Positions 8,760 through 17,883 of a stretch of 64,000 nt of DNA are shown here, piece after piece. Position 1 is the first letter of the stretch, and each line of letters begins with the position of its first letter. Source of the stretch: Bacteroidota bacterium (GTDB taxonomy: Bacteria > Bacteroidota > JABWAT01); contig JAIUNL010000010.1 in the NCBI GenBank assembly GCA_020161835.1, positions 90,300 to 154,299 of the forward strand, read 5' to 3'. The notes beneath the pieces are model-generated. The model saw nothing but the letters and a program-made list of their open reading frames with translations, had not been told where the DNA came from and did not search any database. The position numbers and the translations under genes were made by a program.

Positions 8760-11700
8760 ATGTTTAAAAGGTTACCGTTACTCAGAATGTTTATTCTGAT
8801 TGGATGCTGGATGTCATATCTGGTATCAGGACTATCAGCTCAAACTACAGATTTTCGTGAAGAAACGATCTATTTTGTTCTCACAACCCGTTTTTATGAT
8901 GGTGATCCCACCAATAACCGACCCAACGAATGGTGCTCCTACGACCCAACCAATCCAAGCCGCCTCATTTCTGACCCGAATGATGTTACCTGGCGTGGTG
9001 ATTTTAAAGGATTGATTCAAAAACTCGATTACATCAAAGACCTTGGTTTTACAGCCATCTGGATTACACCTATCGTGCAAAACCGGGGTCCGCTTGATTA
9101 TCACGGCTATCATGCCTGGGATTTCACCAAAGTGGATCCGAGATATGAATCTGCCGGTGCAACTTTTCAGGATCTGATCAATGCAGTTCACGCAAAAGGA
9201 ATGAAAATTGTTCTTGATATCGTCACCAACCACTCAGGCCGTTTTGGTATCAAGGGCGTGGCTGAAATCAAGTACAACACCGACCCAACCCAACCCTGGG
9301 GAAAAAATCTTGCAGGAACCGCCCTTCAGGACAATCCGAACTGGCAATATGACGGTATGACCAAAAACCCTGCTGACGGAAAAATCTGGAGCCGGGCAAA
9401 CCTTGCGAAGATGCCTGCACCTTACAATGCCAACCTTGCAGCCTATAACTGGCCTTCTACTGAAAGTTTTGTAAATACTACCGATGCCAACTGGTTTCAC
9501 AAATCGGGTAATGGTTTTGCTCAAGGCTGGGATGATACCACCAATCTGTATCAGCGTGCTCTGGCCGGCGACTGCCCCGATTTAAATACAGAAAGTATTC
9601 AGGTTCGTACATACCTTGCCAATGCTTATAAAACCTATATTCAAATGGGTGTTGATGCGCTTCGCTGGGATACCATCAAGCACATGAATAAAAACACAAC
9701 CAACTGGTTTATTGATCAGTTTAAAGCTGCAAAACCAAATATTTTCATTTTTGGAGAAGTTGCACAGAAACGTCATGAACTTCATAATGTAACCGAAATC
9801 AATCCGCACTGGTACACCTGGCGGGGAGGAGTCGGTAATTCTGGTCCATCCGGAATGTCAGTTATTGACTTCTACGGACAGGCAACCTTTCACAACGTCT
9901 TTGAAGCCGGCGGAAACATGAGCGCTGTTCAGGATGCTGCCCGTTATGATCACCTGTATTCTGATGCTTCCCAACTCGTAACCTGGCTGGATAACCATGA
10001 TTTTGGTCCGAACAATGACTGGAACCGTCGTTTTGGCGGATCAACAGAAAACCTTGCAGCCTGTATGAACTTCATGTTCACATGGCGGGGAATTCCTTCC
10101 GTTTATTACGGAACTGAAATGGAATTCATGAAAGGTGCATATACTGACATTCATGAATCTGCCGATATTGAAAAATCACTCAACCTGACCGGCCGTGCCT
10201 ATTTTGGCGATGCAATGGCTCAGGCACCCAATCACAAAATCTACCAGCAAATCAAAAAGCTGAATGCCATCCGTAAGGCCGTTCCTGCACTTCAAAAAGG
10301 AACCTGGAGCTGGGGTGGAAATGGTGGCGGAAATGGCGTTGGTTACGTTCGTGAATTCGGTTCAAGTTATGCCGTTGTCGGTCTTGCAAAAGACGGAAAT
10401 GTTACCTTCAATTTCAGCGGACTGAAATATAACGGAACTTATAAAGATGCCGTAACAGGTGCATCTGTAACGGTTTCCGGCGGAAATCTTTCTTTCACTG
10501 TAAGTCCTTCATCTGCTGGTATTTACGTGTATAACGGTCCGGGCCTTGTTGGCGGACTTGGTGTCGGCTTCTTCCAGAACTCAGCAAATCCTGGTTCAGG
10601 TGGCGGCGGTGGCGGCGGAACAACAACCGTTGCATTTACCCCGACAACACCAACTGCCGGACAAACTCTTGCAGTTAACTATAATGGAACCCTGAATTCC
10701 AGTTCAGTCGTGAATTTATATTGGGGATATGATACCTGGAAAGGTGTTACCACAACCCCAATGACTAAACAGGCAAACGGCTCATGGTCGGCAACGGTTA
10801 CAGTTCCTGCATCTGCTGCAGCTACATTTGACTGCGTGTTCAATAATGGAACCGGAACCTGGGATAACAATGGCGGTGCTGACTGGCATACAACCGTTAC
10901 TCCTGCTTCCACCAATAACCCACCAACAGTTGCCATCTCACCTGCAGGCGGAACGTTTACAGCACCAGTTCAGGTGACACTTTCTGCAACCGATGACAAA
11001 ACGGCAAGTCCGGAAATCAGATTTACAACAGATGGCACGAACCCAACTGCTGAAAGCCTGTTATATACCTCACCTTTAACGGTAAGTGCAACCACAACGG
11101 TTAAGGCGATTGCATTTGATGGTGCCGGATTAGCTTCTACAATTGCTTCCAGAACGTACACCATTAATCTTGTAACCACCAACTTTACAGTTCGGTTTAA
11201 AAAACCCACAACCTGGGGAAGCACGGTTAATGTCCATTACTGGAACCGGATTCCTGGTGGAACCGCCTCTGCCTGGCCTGGTGTAACCATGACAGCTGAA
11301 GCCAACTCATGGTATGCCTACACTTTCAGTGCAACCACATCAACCAATCTGCTTTTTGTTGATGCCGGAAACCAAAACAATAAAACTGTAGATCTTACCC
11401 GTTCAGCCAACGGCTGGTACAAAGACGGAGTTTGGTACACTGCAAATCCTGACAATAATGTACCTGTTCTTACTGTTAATCCTGCAAGCAAGACCAGTGC
11501 AACTGCGATTTCAGTAACCATGTCTGCCACTGATGCTGATGGTGATGCTGTTTCCATTTATTACACACAGGACGGAAGCACACCAACGGCGGCCAGTACC
11601 AAATACACGGCAGCGTTTTTGGTGACCTCAACCAAAACCATTAAGGCAATTGCCATTGATGCAAAAGGTGGTGCTTCTGCAGTTACCCAGCGTGATTATA

Positions 11701-12560
11701 CAATCGGTACTGCACCTGCAGGACTTACCGTTCACTTCTGGAGACCGGCAAACTGGTCAGCCACAGTTAAAATTCATTACTGGAATGTAGTACCGACTTC
11801 AGTTCCGGCAACAACCTGGCCCGGCGTTAATGCAACGGCTGAGGGTGATGGCTGGTACAAGTACACTATTTCTGGTGCTACATCTGCTTCTGTTATATTC
11901 TCAGATAACGGATCAACAACCGTGAAAACTGCGGATCTTAGCAGAACCGGTGAAGGCTGGTACATTAACGGTACGTGGTATTCTGCTAAACCTTCCGTTC
12001 TGAAAATCCACTACCGTAACCTGAGTAACTGGGCAGCTCCTTTCATATATTTCTGGAATACAGGAACCGGACAAACGTCAACCTGGCCTGGAAAAGCAAT
12101 GGAACTTGAAAGTACCGGATGGTATTGCTATCCGATCGTGGGAACGACTTCAGCTTCAATTATTTTCAGTAATAATGGGGCAAGCCAGACTGCAAATCTG
12201 ACCCGCACCGGTGAAGGCTGGTTCATGAACGGAACCTGGTATTCAACCAAACCTGCAGGAAAAGAAAATGTTGCAGAAAACGGAGAGGTTGTTTCTGATC
12301 AGTTCGTCCTGTTCCAGAACTATCCGAATCCGTTCAACCCATCAACTTCAATCGGATTTAATCTGTCTGATGCTGGCCATGTAAAACTCACTGTTTTCGA
12401 CCTTCTCGGACGTGAAATTTCAGTTCTGGTTAATGAAACCATTTCAAAAGGATACCATTCGATTCAATTCGATGCATCTTCACTTCCATCGGGAGTTTAT
12501 ATGTACCGGTTGGTCACCAGTCAGGGTGTGTTACTCAAAAAGATGACCCTGATGAAATAA
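8760..12560 (+). CDS. Second secreted multimodular alpha-amylase (GH13) with T9SS sorting domain
   Basis: Starch-degrading enzyme of 1266 residues, exported. The start has GAAGGA 7 bases upstream and a signal peptide (cleavage near SGLSAQ). The GH13 domain covers about residues 30-590, with nucleophile D304 (ALRWDT), acid/base E333 (FGEVAQ) and D414 (DNHDFG). A Gly-rich linker near 615 leads into a CBM25-like module (about 621-717, WGYDTWKG), a chitobiase-like module (721-804), CBM26 (806-897), another chitobiase-like module (901-984), two CBM26 modules (989-1078, 1079-1164) and a T9SS sorting domain (1178-1266). The catalytic domain is not a close relative of the upstream one, but the C-terminal block from the first CBM26 onward is nearly the same. 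Probably co-regulated with the upstream gene. Confidence 0.93.
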   Translation: MFKRLPLLRMFILIGCWMSYLVSGLSAQTTDFREETIYFVLTTRFYDGDPTNNRPNEWCSYDPTNPSRLISDPNDVTWRGDFKGLIQKLDYIKDLGFTAIWITPIVQNRGPLDYHGYHAWDFTKVDPRYESAGATFQDLINAVHAKGMKIVLDIVTNHSGRFGIKGVAEIKYNTDPTQPWGKNLAGTALQDNPNWQYDGMTKNPADGKIWSRANLAKMPAPYNANLAAYNWPSTESFVNTTDANWFHKSGNGFAQGWDDTTNLYQRALAGDCPDLNTESIQVRTYLANAYKTYIQMGVDALRWDTIKHMNKNTTNWFIDQFKAAKPNIFIFGEVAQKRHELHNVTEINPHWYTWRGGVGNSGPSGMSVIDFYGQATFHNVFEAGGNMSAVQDAARYDHLYSDASQLVTWLDNHDFGPNNDWNRRFGGSTENLAACMNFMFTWRGIPSVYYGTEMEFMKGAYTDIHESADIEKSLNLTGRAYFGDAMAQAPNHKIYQQIKKLNAIRKAVPALQKGTWSWGGNGGGNGVGYVREFGSSYAVVGLAKDGNVTFNFSGLKYNGTYKDAVTGASVTVSGGNLSFTVSPSSAGIYVYNGPGLVGGLGVGFFQNSANPGSGGGGGGGTTTVAFTPTTPTAGQTLAVNYNGTLNSSSVVNLYWGYDTWKGVTTTPMTKQANGSWSATVTVPASAAATFDCVFNNGTGTWDNNGGADWHTTVTPASTNNPPTVAISPAGGTFTAPVQVTLSATDDKTASPEIRFTTDGTNPTAESLLYTSPLTVSATTTVKAIAFDGAGLASTIASRTYTINLVTTNFTVRFKKPTTWGSTVNVHYWNRIPGGTASAWPGVTMTAEANSWYAYTFSATTSTNLLFVDAGNQNNKTVDLTRSANGWYKDGVWYTANPDNNVPVLTVNPASKTSATAISVTMSATDADGDAVSIYYTQDGSTPTAASTKYTAAFLVTSTKTIKAIAIDAKGGASAVTQRDYTIGTAPAGLTVHFWRPANWSATVKIHYWNVVPTSVPATTWPGVNATAEGDGWYKYTISGATSASVIFSDNGSTTVKTADLSRTGEGWYINGTWYSAKPSVLKIHYRNLSNWAAPFIYFWNTGTGQTSTWPGKAMELESTGWYCYPIVGTTSASIIFSNNGASQTANLTRTGEGWFMNGTWYSTKPAGKENVAENGEVVSDQFVLFQNYPNPFNPSTSIGFNLSDAGHVKLTVFDLLGREISVLVNETISKGYHSIQFDASSLPSGVYMYRLVTSQGVLLKKMTLMK

Positions 12561-12601
12561 GTCCCTCCCCAAAGCCCACCCAAAGGGCGATGAACGTCAG
12601 T

Positions 12602-12631
12602 AAAAGAGTCCGGCAATTGCCGGACTCTTTT
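12602..12631 (+). terminator. Rho-independent terminator after the amylase pair
   Basis: A perfect 13-bp stem (AAAAGAGTCCGGC / GCCGGACTCTTTT) with an AATT loop, followed by TCGTTTT. It lies 42 bases after the second amylase stop and closes that transcription unit. Confidence 0.85.
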
Positions 12632-12949
12632 CGTTTTAAGAAAATCCGGCAGCCCAAAGCCTTACCACCTTTAAAATTTTTCTGCAATTTTTTTTATTCT
12701 CACCTGTCTAACCCTGCATACAAAAAACCAATCGCTTAATTAATTGCAGACATTTCATTGCATACCGTTACAATACTGACCCTATTTTACCCAAATAACT
12801 CTTTTATTTTATTTTATTTTCCGTTACTTTTATTATCTATGTTACGGGAATGTTAACATTTTCGGTATCATTTAATCGCAATATTCTCAGTTTTTCTTTT
12901 CCCTTTTCCTTGAAGTAAGAGAAACTACTTCCTAAATGAGCTTGTTCCA
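12632..12949. other. AT-rich intergenic region before the MFP-VTC-DUF4956 operon
   Basis: No gene was seen. The stretch includes a run of ATTTT repeats near 12799-12820, an ATGTTA...TAACAT inverted pair near 12839-12859 and a GAAGTA/TACTTC pair near 12912-12931. A promoter for the downstream operon must lie here, but no convincing TTGACA/TATAAT or TAnnTTTG pair stands out, and no Shine-Dalgarno precedes the start at 12950. Confidence 0.4.
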
Positions 12950-14026
12950 ATGCCCCAACTTACCAAACCAATCCTGAAAATTATTGCTGCCTTCCTTATC
13001 GTAATCATAATTCTGGTTGCCTCTCTTTTTTCAATTTCATCACAACTCATTCTTCCCGCTCCCGGTAAAGTTCTTCCGGCAAAAGAATGGGTTGTTTTCA
13101 GAGATAACGGTGACCAGATTGTAAGCAGGTTAACTGATCACAAACGTGGTGTCATTGTTTCTCAGGCTACATTCCCGGTTGTCAGGGGTGATAATCTCCA
13201 CTTTAATTTAGCAGATTATTCTTCTTCTACCGGAATGGTTCATTCTGGTGATACGCTTGCCCACCTCTCTTCACCTGACTTTCAAATCTGGAAACAGGAT
13301 CTGCTGAACCAGCAACAGGATCTTGCCGCTCAATTAAAACTTGCCCAGGCCGGTGACAAACCAGAATTGATCAGACAGGCAGAAAATGAACTGAATTTGG
13401 CAGAAGAGGAAGAAAATTTTCAATCCCGCCAACTCTCCCGGCAAAAAGAATTATTTGCAAAAAATATGATTTCAAGTCAGGAATTTGAACTGACGGAATC
13501 TGCCTGGCGGCTCGCAAAAGCAAAAAAGGAAGTTCAACAGGCTGCTCTTGATGTTTATCGTACTGGTGAAAAACCCGAACTGATCAACCAAATCAAAACC
13601 CAAATTGAAGGTGTAAACCGTCAACTCACTTTATTACCAACCCGTGAACAGGCTTTTACTATTATCACACCGATTGATGGCAGACTGTTTCCAACATCCG
13701 CAAGTGTTGACACTCTTGTTTGGGTAGGCTCCGATCCTGATTGGATTATAAAAGTCCCCATTGATTACCGGTATAAGTCACTGGTTTTACCTGGCCAGGA
13801 GGTTCAGATTAAAACAGTTTCGGGTGATGAACTGGGGAACGGCAAGATCACATCGGTGGGACAACAGGCTGTTTTACTTGCCGGTCAGCAGGTCATTGAG
13901 GCTATTGTTATAGTTGAAGGTGAAATTAACCTGGCTCCCGGTCTGTATCTGGAAATCGGGATTAAAACCGGTTCTGCTACCTGGTGGGATCAACTCATTT
14001 TTTCATTGAACCGGCCCAGGCATTAA
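12950..14026 (+). CDS. HlyD-type membrane fusion (periplasmic adaptor) protein
   Basis: Predicted inner-membrane-anchored adaptor of 358 residues. One N-terminal membrane segment (about residues 9-31) is followed by a split lipoyl/barrel domain (about 32-95 and 225-340), interrupted by a long coiled-coil hairpin (about 105-220) rich in Gln, Glu, Ala and Leu; the hairpin contains a duplicated segment (AGDKPELIRQ and TGEKPELINQ). The barrel half contains the ITPIDGRLF turn typical of HlyD-type proteins. The usual partners, an ABC transporter and TolC-like channel, are absent. Instead the gene is 3 bases ahead of the VTC-domain gene, so it is probably part of a membrane complex with it. No Shine-Dalgarno is visible. 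The role is inferred. Confidence 0.75.
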   Translation: MPQLTKPILKIIAAFLIVIIILVASLFSISSQLILPAPGKVLPAKEWVVFRDNGDQIVSRLTDHKRGVIVSQATFPVVRGDNLHFNLADYSSSTGMVHSGDTLAHLSSPDFQIWKQDLLNQQQDLAAQLKLAQAGDKPELIRQAENELNLAEEEENFQSRQLSRQKELFAKNMISSQEFELTESAWRLAKAKKEVQQAALDVYRTGEKPELINQIKTQIEGVNRQLTLLPTREQAFTIITPIDGRLFPTSASVDTLVWVGSDPDWIIKVPIDYRYKSLVLPGQEVQIKTVSGDELGNGKITSVGQQAVLLAGQQVIEAIVIVEGEINLAPGLYLEIGIKTGSATWWDQLIFSLNRPRH

Positions 14027-14029
14027 CCC

Positions 14030-14815
14030 ATGCCGATTGAGTATAAATATATCGTCCCTGAACATAAACTGGATTCATTACGGGCCAGTCTAAAACCCTT
14101 TCTTACTTCAGATAAATTTTCGGTTCACCGTGAAGTTGAGGAATATACTGTCAGAAGTATTTATTTTGATGACAACCACTTCAAAGCTTATTACGAAAAA
14201 ATTGAAGGGTTGCTTGAAAGAAAAAAGATCAGAATCCGCGGATACAATGAACCTACTGATACTGATATCGTTTTTCTGGAAATTAAAAGTAAAGTTAAAA
14301 ACACCATCAAAAAACGGCGCGCACCCGCCCATTTTGAACATCTGAATCAGCTGATGCGATCTGCAGATTTCAGAGAATACATCATCAGAAAACCCGGACA
14401 GGAAAAACCAATTCTTGATGCTGAGGCGTTTTTCTTTCAGGTTTATCGCTTCAATATGAAACCGGTTGTTTTGGTCACCTATGATCGTGAAGCCTACTTT
14501 TGTCATTTTGATCCGTCACTCAGAGTTACACTCGACAAAAAAGTCAGGGGCAAAATTTTCCCCACGTTAAATGAGTTATATGATGACAATCTGGTCATTA
14601 CCGACCCCGGGTATTTTATTCTGGAAGTAAAATTCCCGAAAACAATACCCTTCTGGATGATTGAAATTATTCATTCATTCAATCTGATGAGAACCACTTA
14701 TTCAAAATATTGCCGGACGGTCTACCGGCATCTGGGTCAATTCCCTGATAAACCCGGCATGTACGTTGCCGGTGAAGGCCAAAAGAGAGGACTTGTTTAT
14801 GTTCCGGGACTTTGA
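14030..14815 (+). CDS. VTC-domain protein (polyphosphate polymerase type)
   Basis: The 261 residues match the VTC domain family (PF09359), whose yeast founder makes polyphosphate from ATP inside a tunnel-shaped fold. Visible family motifs are EYKYIVP at the start, RSIYFDD (about 41-47), RKKIRIRGYN (about 64-73), FLEIKSK (about 82-88), VTYDREAY (about 149-156) and the late FILEVKFPK strand (about 197-205). These supply the basic and acidic residues lining the tunnel. The protein is soluble but is encoded between a membrane adaptor and a DUF4956 membrane protein, the latter overlapping its 3' end by 17 bases. Whether this bacterial version makes polyphosphate is inference. Confidence 0.85.
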   Translation: MPIEYKYIVPEHKLDSLRASLKPFLTSDKFSVHREVEEYTVRSIYFDDNHFKAYYEKIEGLLERKKIRIRGYNEPTDTDIVFLEIKSKVKNTIKKRRAPAHFEHLNQLMRSADFREYIIRKPGQEKPILDAEAFFFQVYRFNMKPVVLVTYDREAYFCHFDPSLRVTLDKKVRGKIFPTLNELYDDNLVITDPGYFILEVKFPKTIPFWMIEIIHSFNLMRTTYSKYCRTVYRHLGQFPDKPGMYVAGEGQKRGLVYVPGL

Positions 14816-15482
14816 TACCCTGATTAATTACTCACTTTCGGTTACTGATATTACACTTGCTCTTCTTGCCGCCATGACGTGCGGTTTGATTATTGCAACC
14901 CTCTATAAACTGACCAGCAGGGGTCCGGGTTTTTCGGTTACCTTTGCACATTCCCTTATTGCGCTTGCCCTTATCACTGCTTTGATCATTCTGGTGATCG
15001 GAAATAATCTGGCCCGGGCTTTTGGTCTTGTTGGTGCCATGTCCATTATCCGGTTCAGAACTGCTGTCAAAGAAACTTACGATATCATTTTTATCTTTTT
15101 CGCACTAGCTGTCGGCCTTGCAGCTGGCGCCATGTATTATGGTGTTGCAATTACCGGAACCATCATCATCAGTGCCATTTTATTTTTCCTTGCCAAAGTC
15201 AATTTGTTCCAGTCGGGTACCAAAGAATTTCTGCTTCAAATAAAAATCTCTACTCATGAAAAAGACCCCGAAGCAGTTTACACAAGTGTTTTCCAGAATC
15301 ACCTGCGTGCCTGGAGACTGCTCAATTCTCATTCTGCCGATAAAGAGTCTACCTTTGAACTCACATTTACAATCACCCTCCACAATGAGAAAAAAGTTCT
15401 TGATTTTCTTAAAGAACTGAAATCAAAAAAAGAATTGGAAACCGTCAATCTGTTCAGGGATGAACCTGTTTCTCTGGACTGA
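14799..15482 (+). CDS. DUF4956 integral membrane protein
   Basis: Member of the DUF4956 family, frequently paired with VTC-domain proteins. I choose the ATG at 14799 because AGAGAGG lies 8 bases upstream; an in-frame ATG at 14766 would add 11 charged residues inside the preceding gene. The 227-residue product has about four membrane helices in residues 15-145 and a conserved central segment (GNNLARAFGLVGAMSIIRFR) between helices 2 and 3. A soluble C-terminal alpha/beta domain follows (about 150-227). It overlaps the VTC gene by 17 bases, so translation is coupled. It may anchor the VTC protein or move its product; that is inference. Confidence 0.85.
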   Translation: MFRDFDTLINYSLSVTDITLALLAAMTCGLIIATLYKLTSRGPGFSVTFAHSLIALALITALIILVIGNNLARAFGLVGAMSIIRFRTAVKETYDIIFIFFALAVGLAAGAMYYGVAITGTIIISAILFFLAKVNLFQSGTKEFLLQIKISTHEKDPEAVYTSVFQNHLRAWRLLNSHSADKESTFELTFTITLHNEKKVLDFLKELKSKKELETVNLFRDEPVSLD

Positions 15483-15561
15483 TTTATTCACATTTTCACT
15501 TTTTTCAGGTTCATTTTATATTTGAAAAGTAATTGAATCTGCCTATCTTTTTGGAAATTCG

Positions 15562-15603
15562 TAACCTGACTTGGGTAACTCCGGCTATCGGGTAATCAGG
15601 TTA
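15562..15603 (+). promoter_or_regulatory. Structured leader before the EF-hand protein gene
   Basis: An 8-bp perfect stem (TAACCTGA 15562-15569 with TCAGGTTA 15596-15603) encloses 26 bases that can form an inner CCG/CGG hairpin with a GCTAT loop. It lies 52 bases before the start codon and is not followed by a T run, so it is not a simple terminator. It may be a cis-acting RNA element or an operator. A TATATTTG box at 15517-15524 upstream fits a Bacteroidota-type -7 element. Confidence 0.35.
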
Positions 15604-15655
15604 AAAGCAATACATTTTTCTTCCGCAAAACATCCTATCAGAAAGGCATAATTCT

Positions 15656-17881
15656 ATGCAGTTCTCTTCATCCGTAACTCACAAATGGAAATTTTTCCGC
15701 TCTGGCGGATTTGATCAGGTTCGTCTCGAAACCTCAGATGATTTGATGAATCTTGATCAGCTTGATAAAAAATTATGGGCAGTATTAAGCTGTCCGGTGA
15801 ACGGACTCCGTTTCGACAAAAAAACACTGGAACTCATTGATACTGATAAAGATGGGCGGATTCGGGTTCCTGAAATTATAGCCGCAGTCAAATGGACTGG
15901 CACCCGCCTGAAAAACCCCGCTGATATCACCAAACAATCAGATTCACTTTCTCTAAATGCAATCAACGATCAAACCCCTGAAGGGAAACAGATTCTGGCA
16001 TCTGCCAGACAAATTCTGTTAAATCTTGGAAAAACTGATTCAACCCATATCACGTCTGATGATTCTGGCGATTTAGCAAAAATTCTGAAGGGAACCCGTT
16101 TTAATGGTGATGGAATTATCACTGTTCTTTCTGGAAGTACAGATGAAGAGAAAAGTTTAATTCAAACGATTATTGACCTGACTGGAAGTACGATTGACAG
16201 AAGTGGAGATCCCGGAATAAGTGAATCACAAATTATTTCCTTTTTTAACCAGCTCGAAAGTTATCTGGCCTGGTTTAATCAATCACAGGAAAAAAGAAAA
16301 ATCCTTTTCCCTCTTGGTGATGAAACAACCAGCGCCTTAAAAATCCTGAACGACGTTAAAGTAAAAATTGATGATTATTTTACCCGATGCCTTCTGTCCA
16401 GTTTTGATGAAAAAGCATCACCGGTTCTGAATGCGTCTGAATCTGAATTCGCATCACTTTCACCCCTAAATTTGAATGAATCAAGTGCTGGAATTGCCAC
16501 ATTACCGCTTTCGAAAATTGAAGCAGGTAAAAATCTCAATCTGACGTCAGGAATCAACCCTGCATGGTCAGCCAGAATTGAATCCTTCCATCAACAGGTT
16601 GTCGTTCCTCTACTTGGTAAAAAGACCACGATCAGCAGGGCAGATTGGCTTGAAATCAACCAAATTTTTGCTCCTTTTGAAGCCTGGCAGTCAGAAAAAC
16701 CTGAAACAAAAGTTGAAAGTGTCAGCCCTGAAGAAATGAAGAAATTGCTTTCTGGCGGAATGAAAGAACAATTGCTTTCTTTGATTACTCAGGATAATGC
16801 TCTTGTTGAAGAAGCTGCCGGAATCGACTCTGTTGATAAACTCGTCAGGTTTCATCGTGACTTATTCAGACTGCTGAATAATTTCGTTTCCTTCCGTGAT
16901 TTTTACACCAAAAAGGACAAAGCCATTTTTCAGGCTGGTGAATTGTATCTCGATGGACGTTGCTGTGAACTCTGTATTGAAGTCGAAGATGCCGGGAAAC
17001 ACAGTCCGCTTGCCAATCTGAGCGGAACTTATCTCGCTTATTGCCAGCTCATCCGCCGGGGAACCGGTGAGAAAATGGTCATTGCAGCAGCCTTTACCAA
17101 CGGTGGAACCGAAAACCTGATGGTTGGCAGAAATGGCGTTTTTTATGACCGAAGTGGTTCAGACTGGGATGCAACCATTATTAAAATTCTGGATCACCCG
17201 ATCTCAATCAGACAGGCATTTTTCGCTCCCTATCAGCGGTTGGCAAGAATGATTTCGCAGCAGCTTGAAAAAATGGCAGCAGCCAAAGACAAAGCTATTG
17301 AACAGAAACAGTCTGCCCACGTTTCAACTACTGCAGTTAAAACTGAAACTCTTGGTCAACAAGCCACAACTGCTCCTGCCGCACAACCAGCAGTTCAGCA
17401 ACCGTTTGATGTGGGTAAATTTGCGGGGATTTTTGCTGCAATCGGACTTGCAATTGGTGCAATTGGCGGGGTTTTGGCTGCAATTCTGGGCGGAATTCTT
17501 GGCTTGCACTGGTGGCAGATGCCGTTGGCTTTTGCAGGGTTAATTCTAATAATTTCAGGTCCGTCGATGGTCTTGGCCTGGCTTAAACTCAGAATGAGAA
17601 ACCTGTCACCAATATTGGATTCCAATGGTTGGGCGGTGAACACACAAGCAAAAATAAATCTACCGTTTGGTCGGTCACTTACTGAAATTGCCAAACTTCC
17701 AGAAGGATCAGAAAGATCACTTCAGGATCCTTATGCAGAGAAAAAACGCCCATGGAAACTGTACTGGGCACTCGCAATTCTCTTGTTTATTGCATTATAT
17801 CTTTGGGATCAGGGTTACATTCAAAGCTGGATTGGCATGGAAGTACCGGCACCACCCGCCATTCCGGCAGCAACAAAATAA
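15656..17881 (+). CDS. Large EF-hand-containing membrane protein of unknown function
   Basis: The 741-residue product has no signal peptide. An EF-hand loop at residues 62-73 (DTDKDGRIRVPE) has all ligand positions. Two degenerate loops follow: RFNGDGIITV near residue 157 and DRSGDPGISESQ near 182. A long mixed helical region (about 200-530) has no family I recognise. A Gln/Ala/Pro-rich linker (about 545-580) leads into Gly/Ala-rich membrane helices at about 582-645 and a last helix near 700-717, ending with a short Pro-rich tail. The N-terminal part is probably cytoplasmic and the protein membrane-tethered; calcium sensing is possible but unproven. It is convergent with the SpoU gene. Confidence 0.7.
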   Translation: MQFSSSVTHKWKFFRSGGFDQVRLETSDDLMNLDQLDKKLWAVLSCPVNGLRFDKKTLELIDTDKDGRIRVPEIIAAVKWTGTRLKNPADITKQSDSLSLNAINDQTPEGKQILASARQILLNLGKTDSTHITSDDSGDLAKILKGTRFNGDGIITVLSGSTDEEKSLIQTIIDLTGSTIDRSGDPGISESQIISFFNQLESYLAWFNQSQEKRKILFPLGDETTSALKILNDVKVKIDDYFTRCLLSSFDEKASPVLNASESEFASLSPLNLNESSAGIATLPLSKIEAGKNLNLTSGINPAWSARIESFHQQVVVPLLGKKTTISRADWLEINQIFAPFEAWQSEKPETKVESVSPEEMKKLLSGGMKEQLLSLITQDNALVEEAAGIDSVDKLVRFHRDLFRLLNNFVSFRDFYTKKDKAIFQAGELYLDGRCCELCIEVEDAGKHSPLANLSGTYLAYCQLIRRGTGEKMVIAAAFTNGGTENLMVGRNGVFYDRSGSDWDATIIKILDHPISIRQAFFAPYQRLARMISQQLEKMAAAKDKAIEQKQSAHVSTTAVKTETLGQQATTAPAAQPAVQQPFDVGKFAGIFAAIGLAIGAIGGVLAAILGGILGLHWWQMPLAFAGLILIISGPSMVLAWLKLRMRNLSPILDSNGWAVNTQAKINLPFGRSLTEIAKLPEGSERSLQDPYAEKKRPWKLYWALAILLFIALYLWDQGYIQSWIGMEVPAPPAIPAATK

Positions 17882-17883
17882 CT

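Noticed and set aside
12799..12820. ATTTT tandem run as a possible regulatory array
   Set aside because: Short, AT-only and without flanking structure; likely slippage in an AT-rich promoter region.
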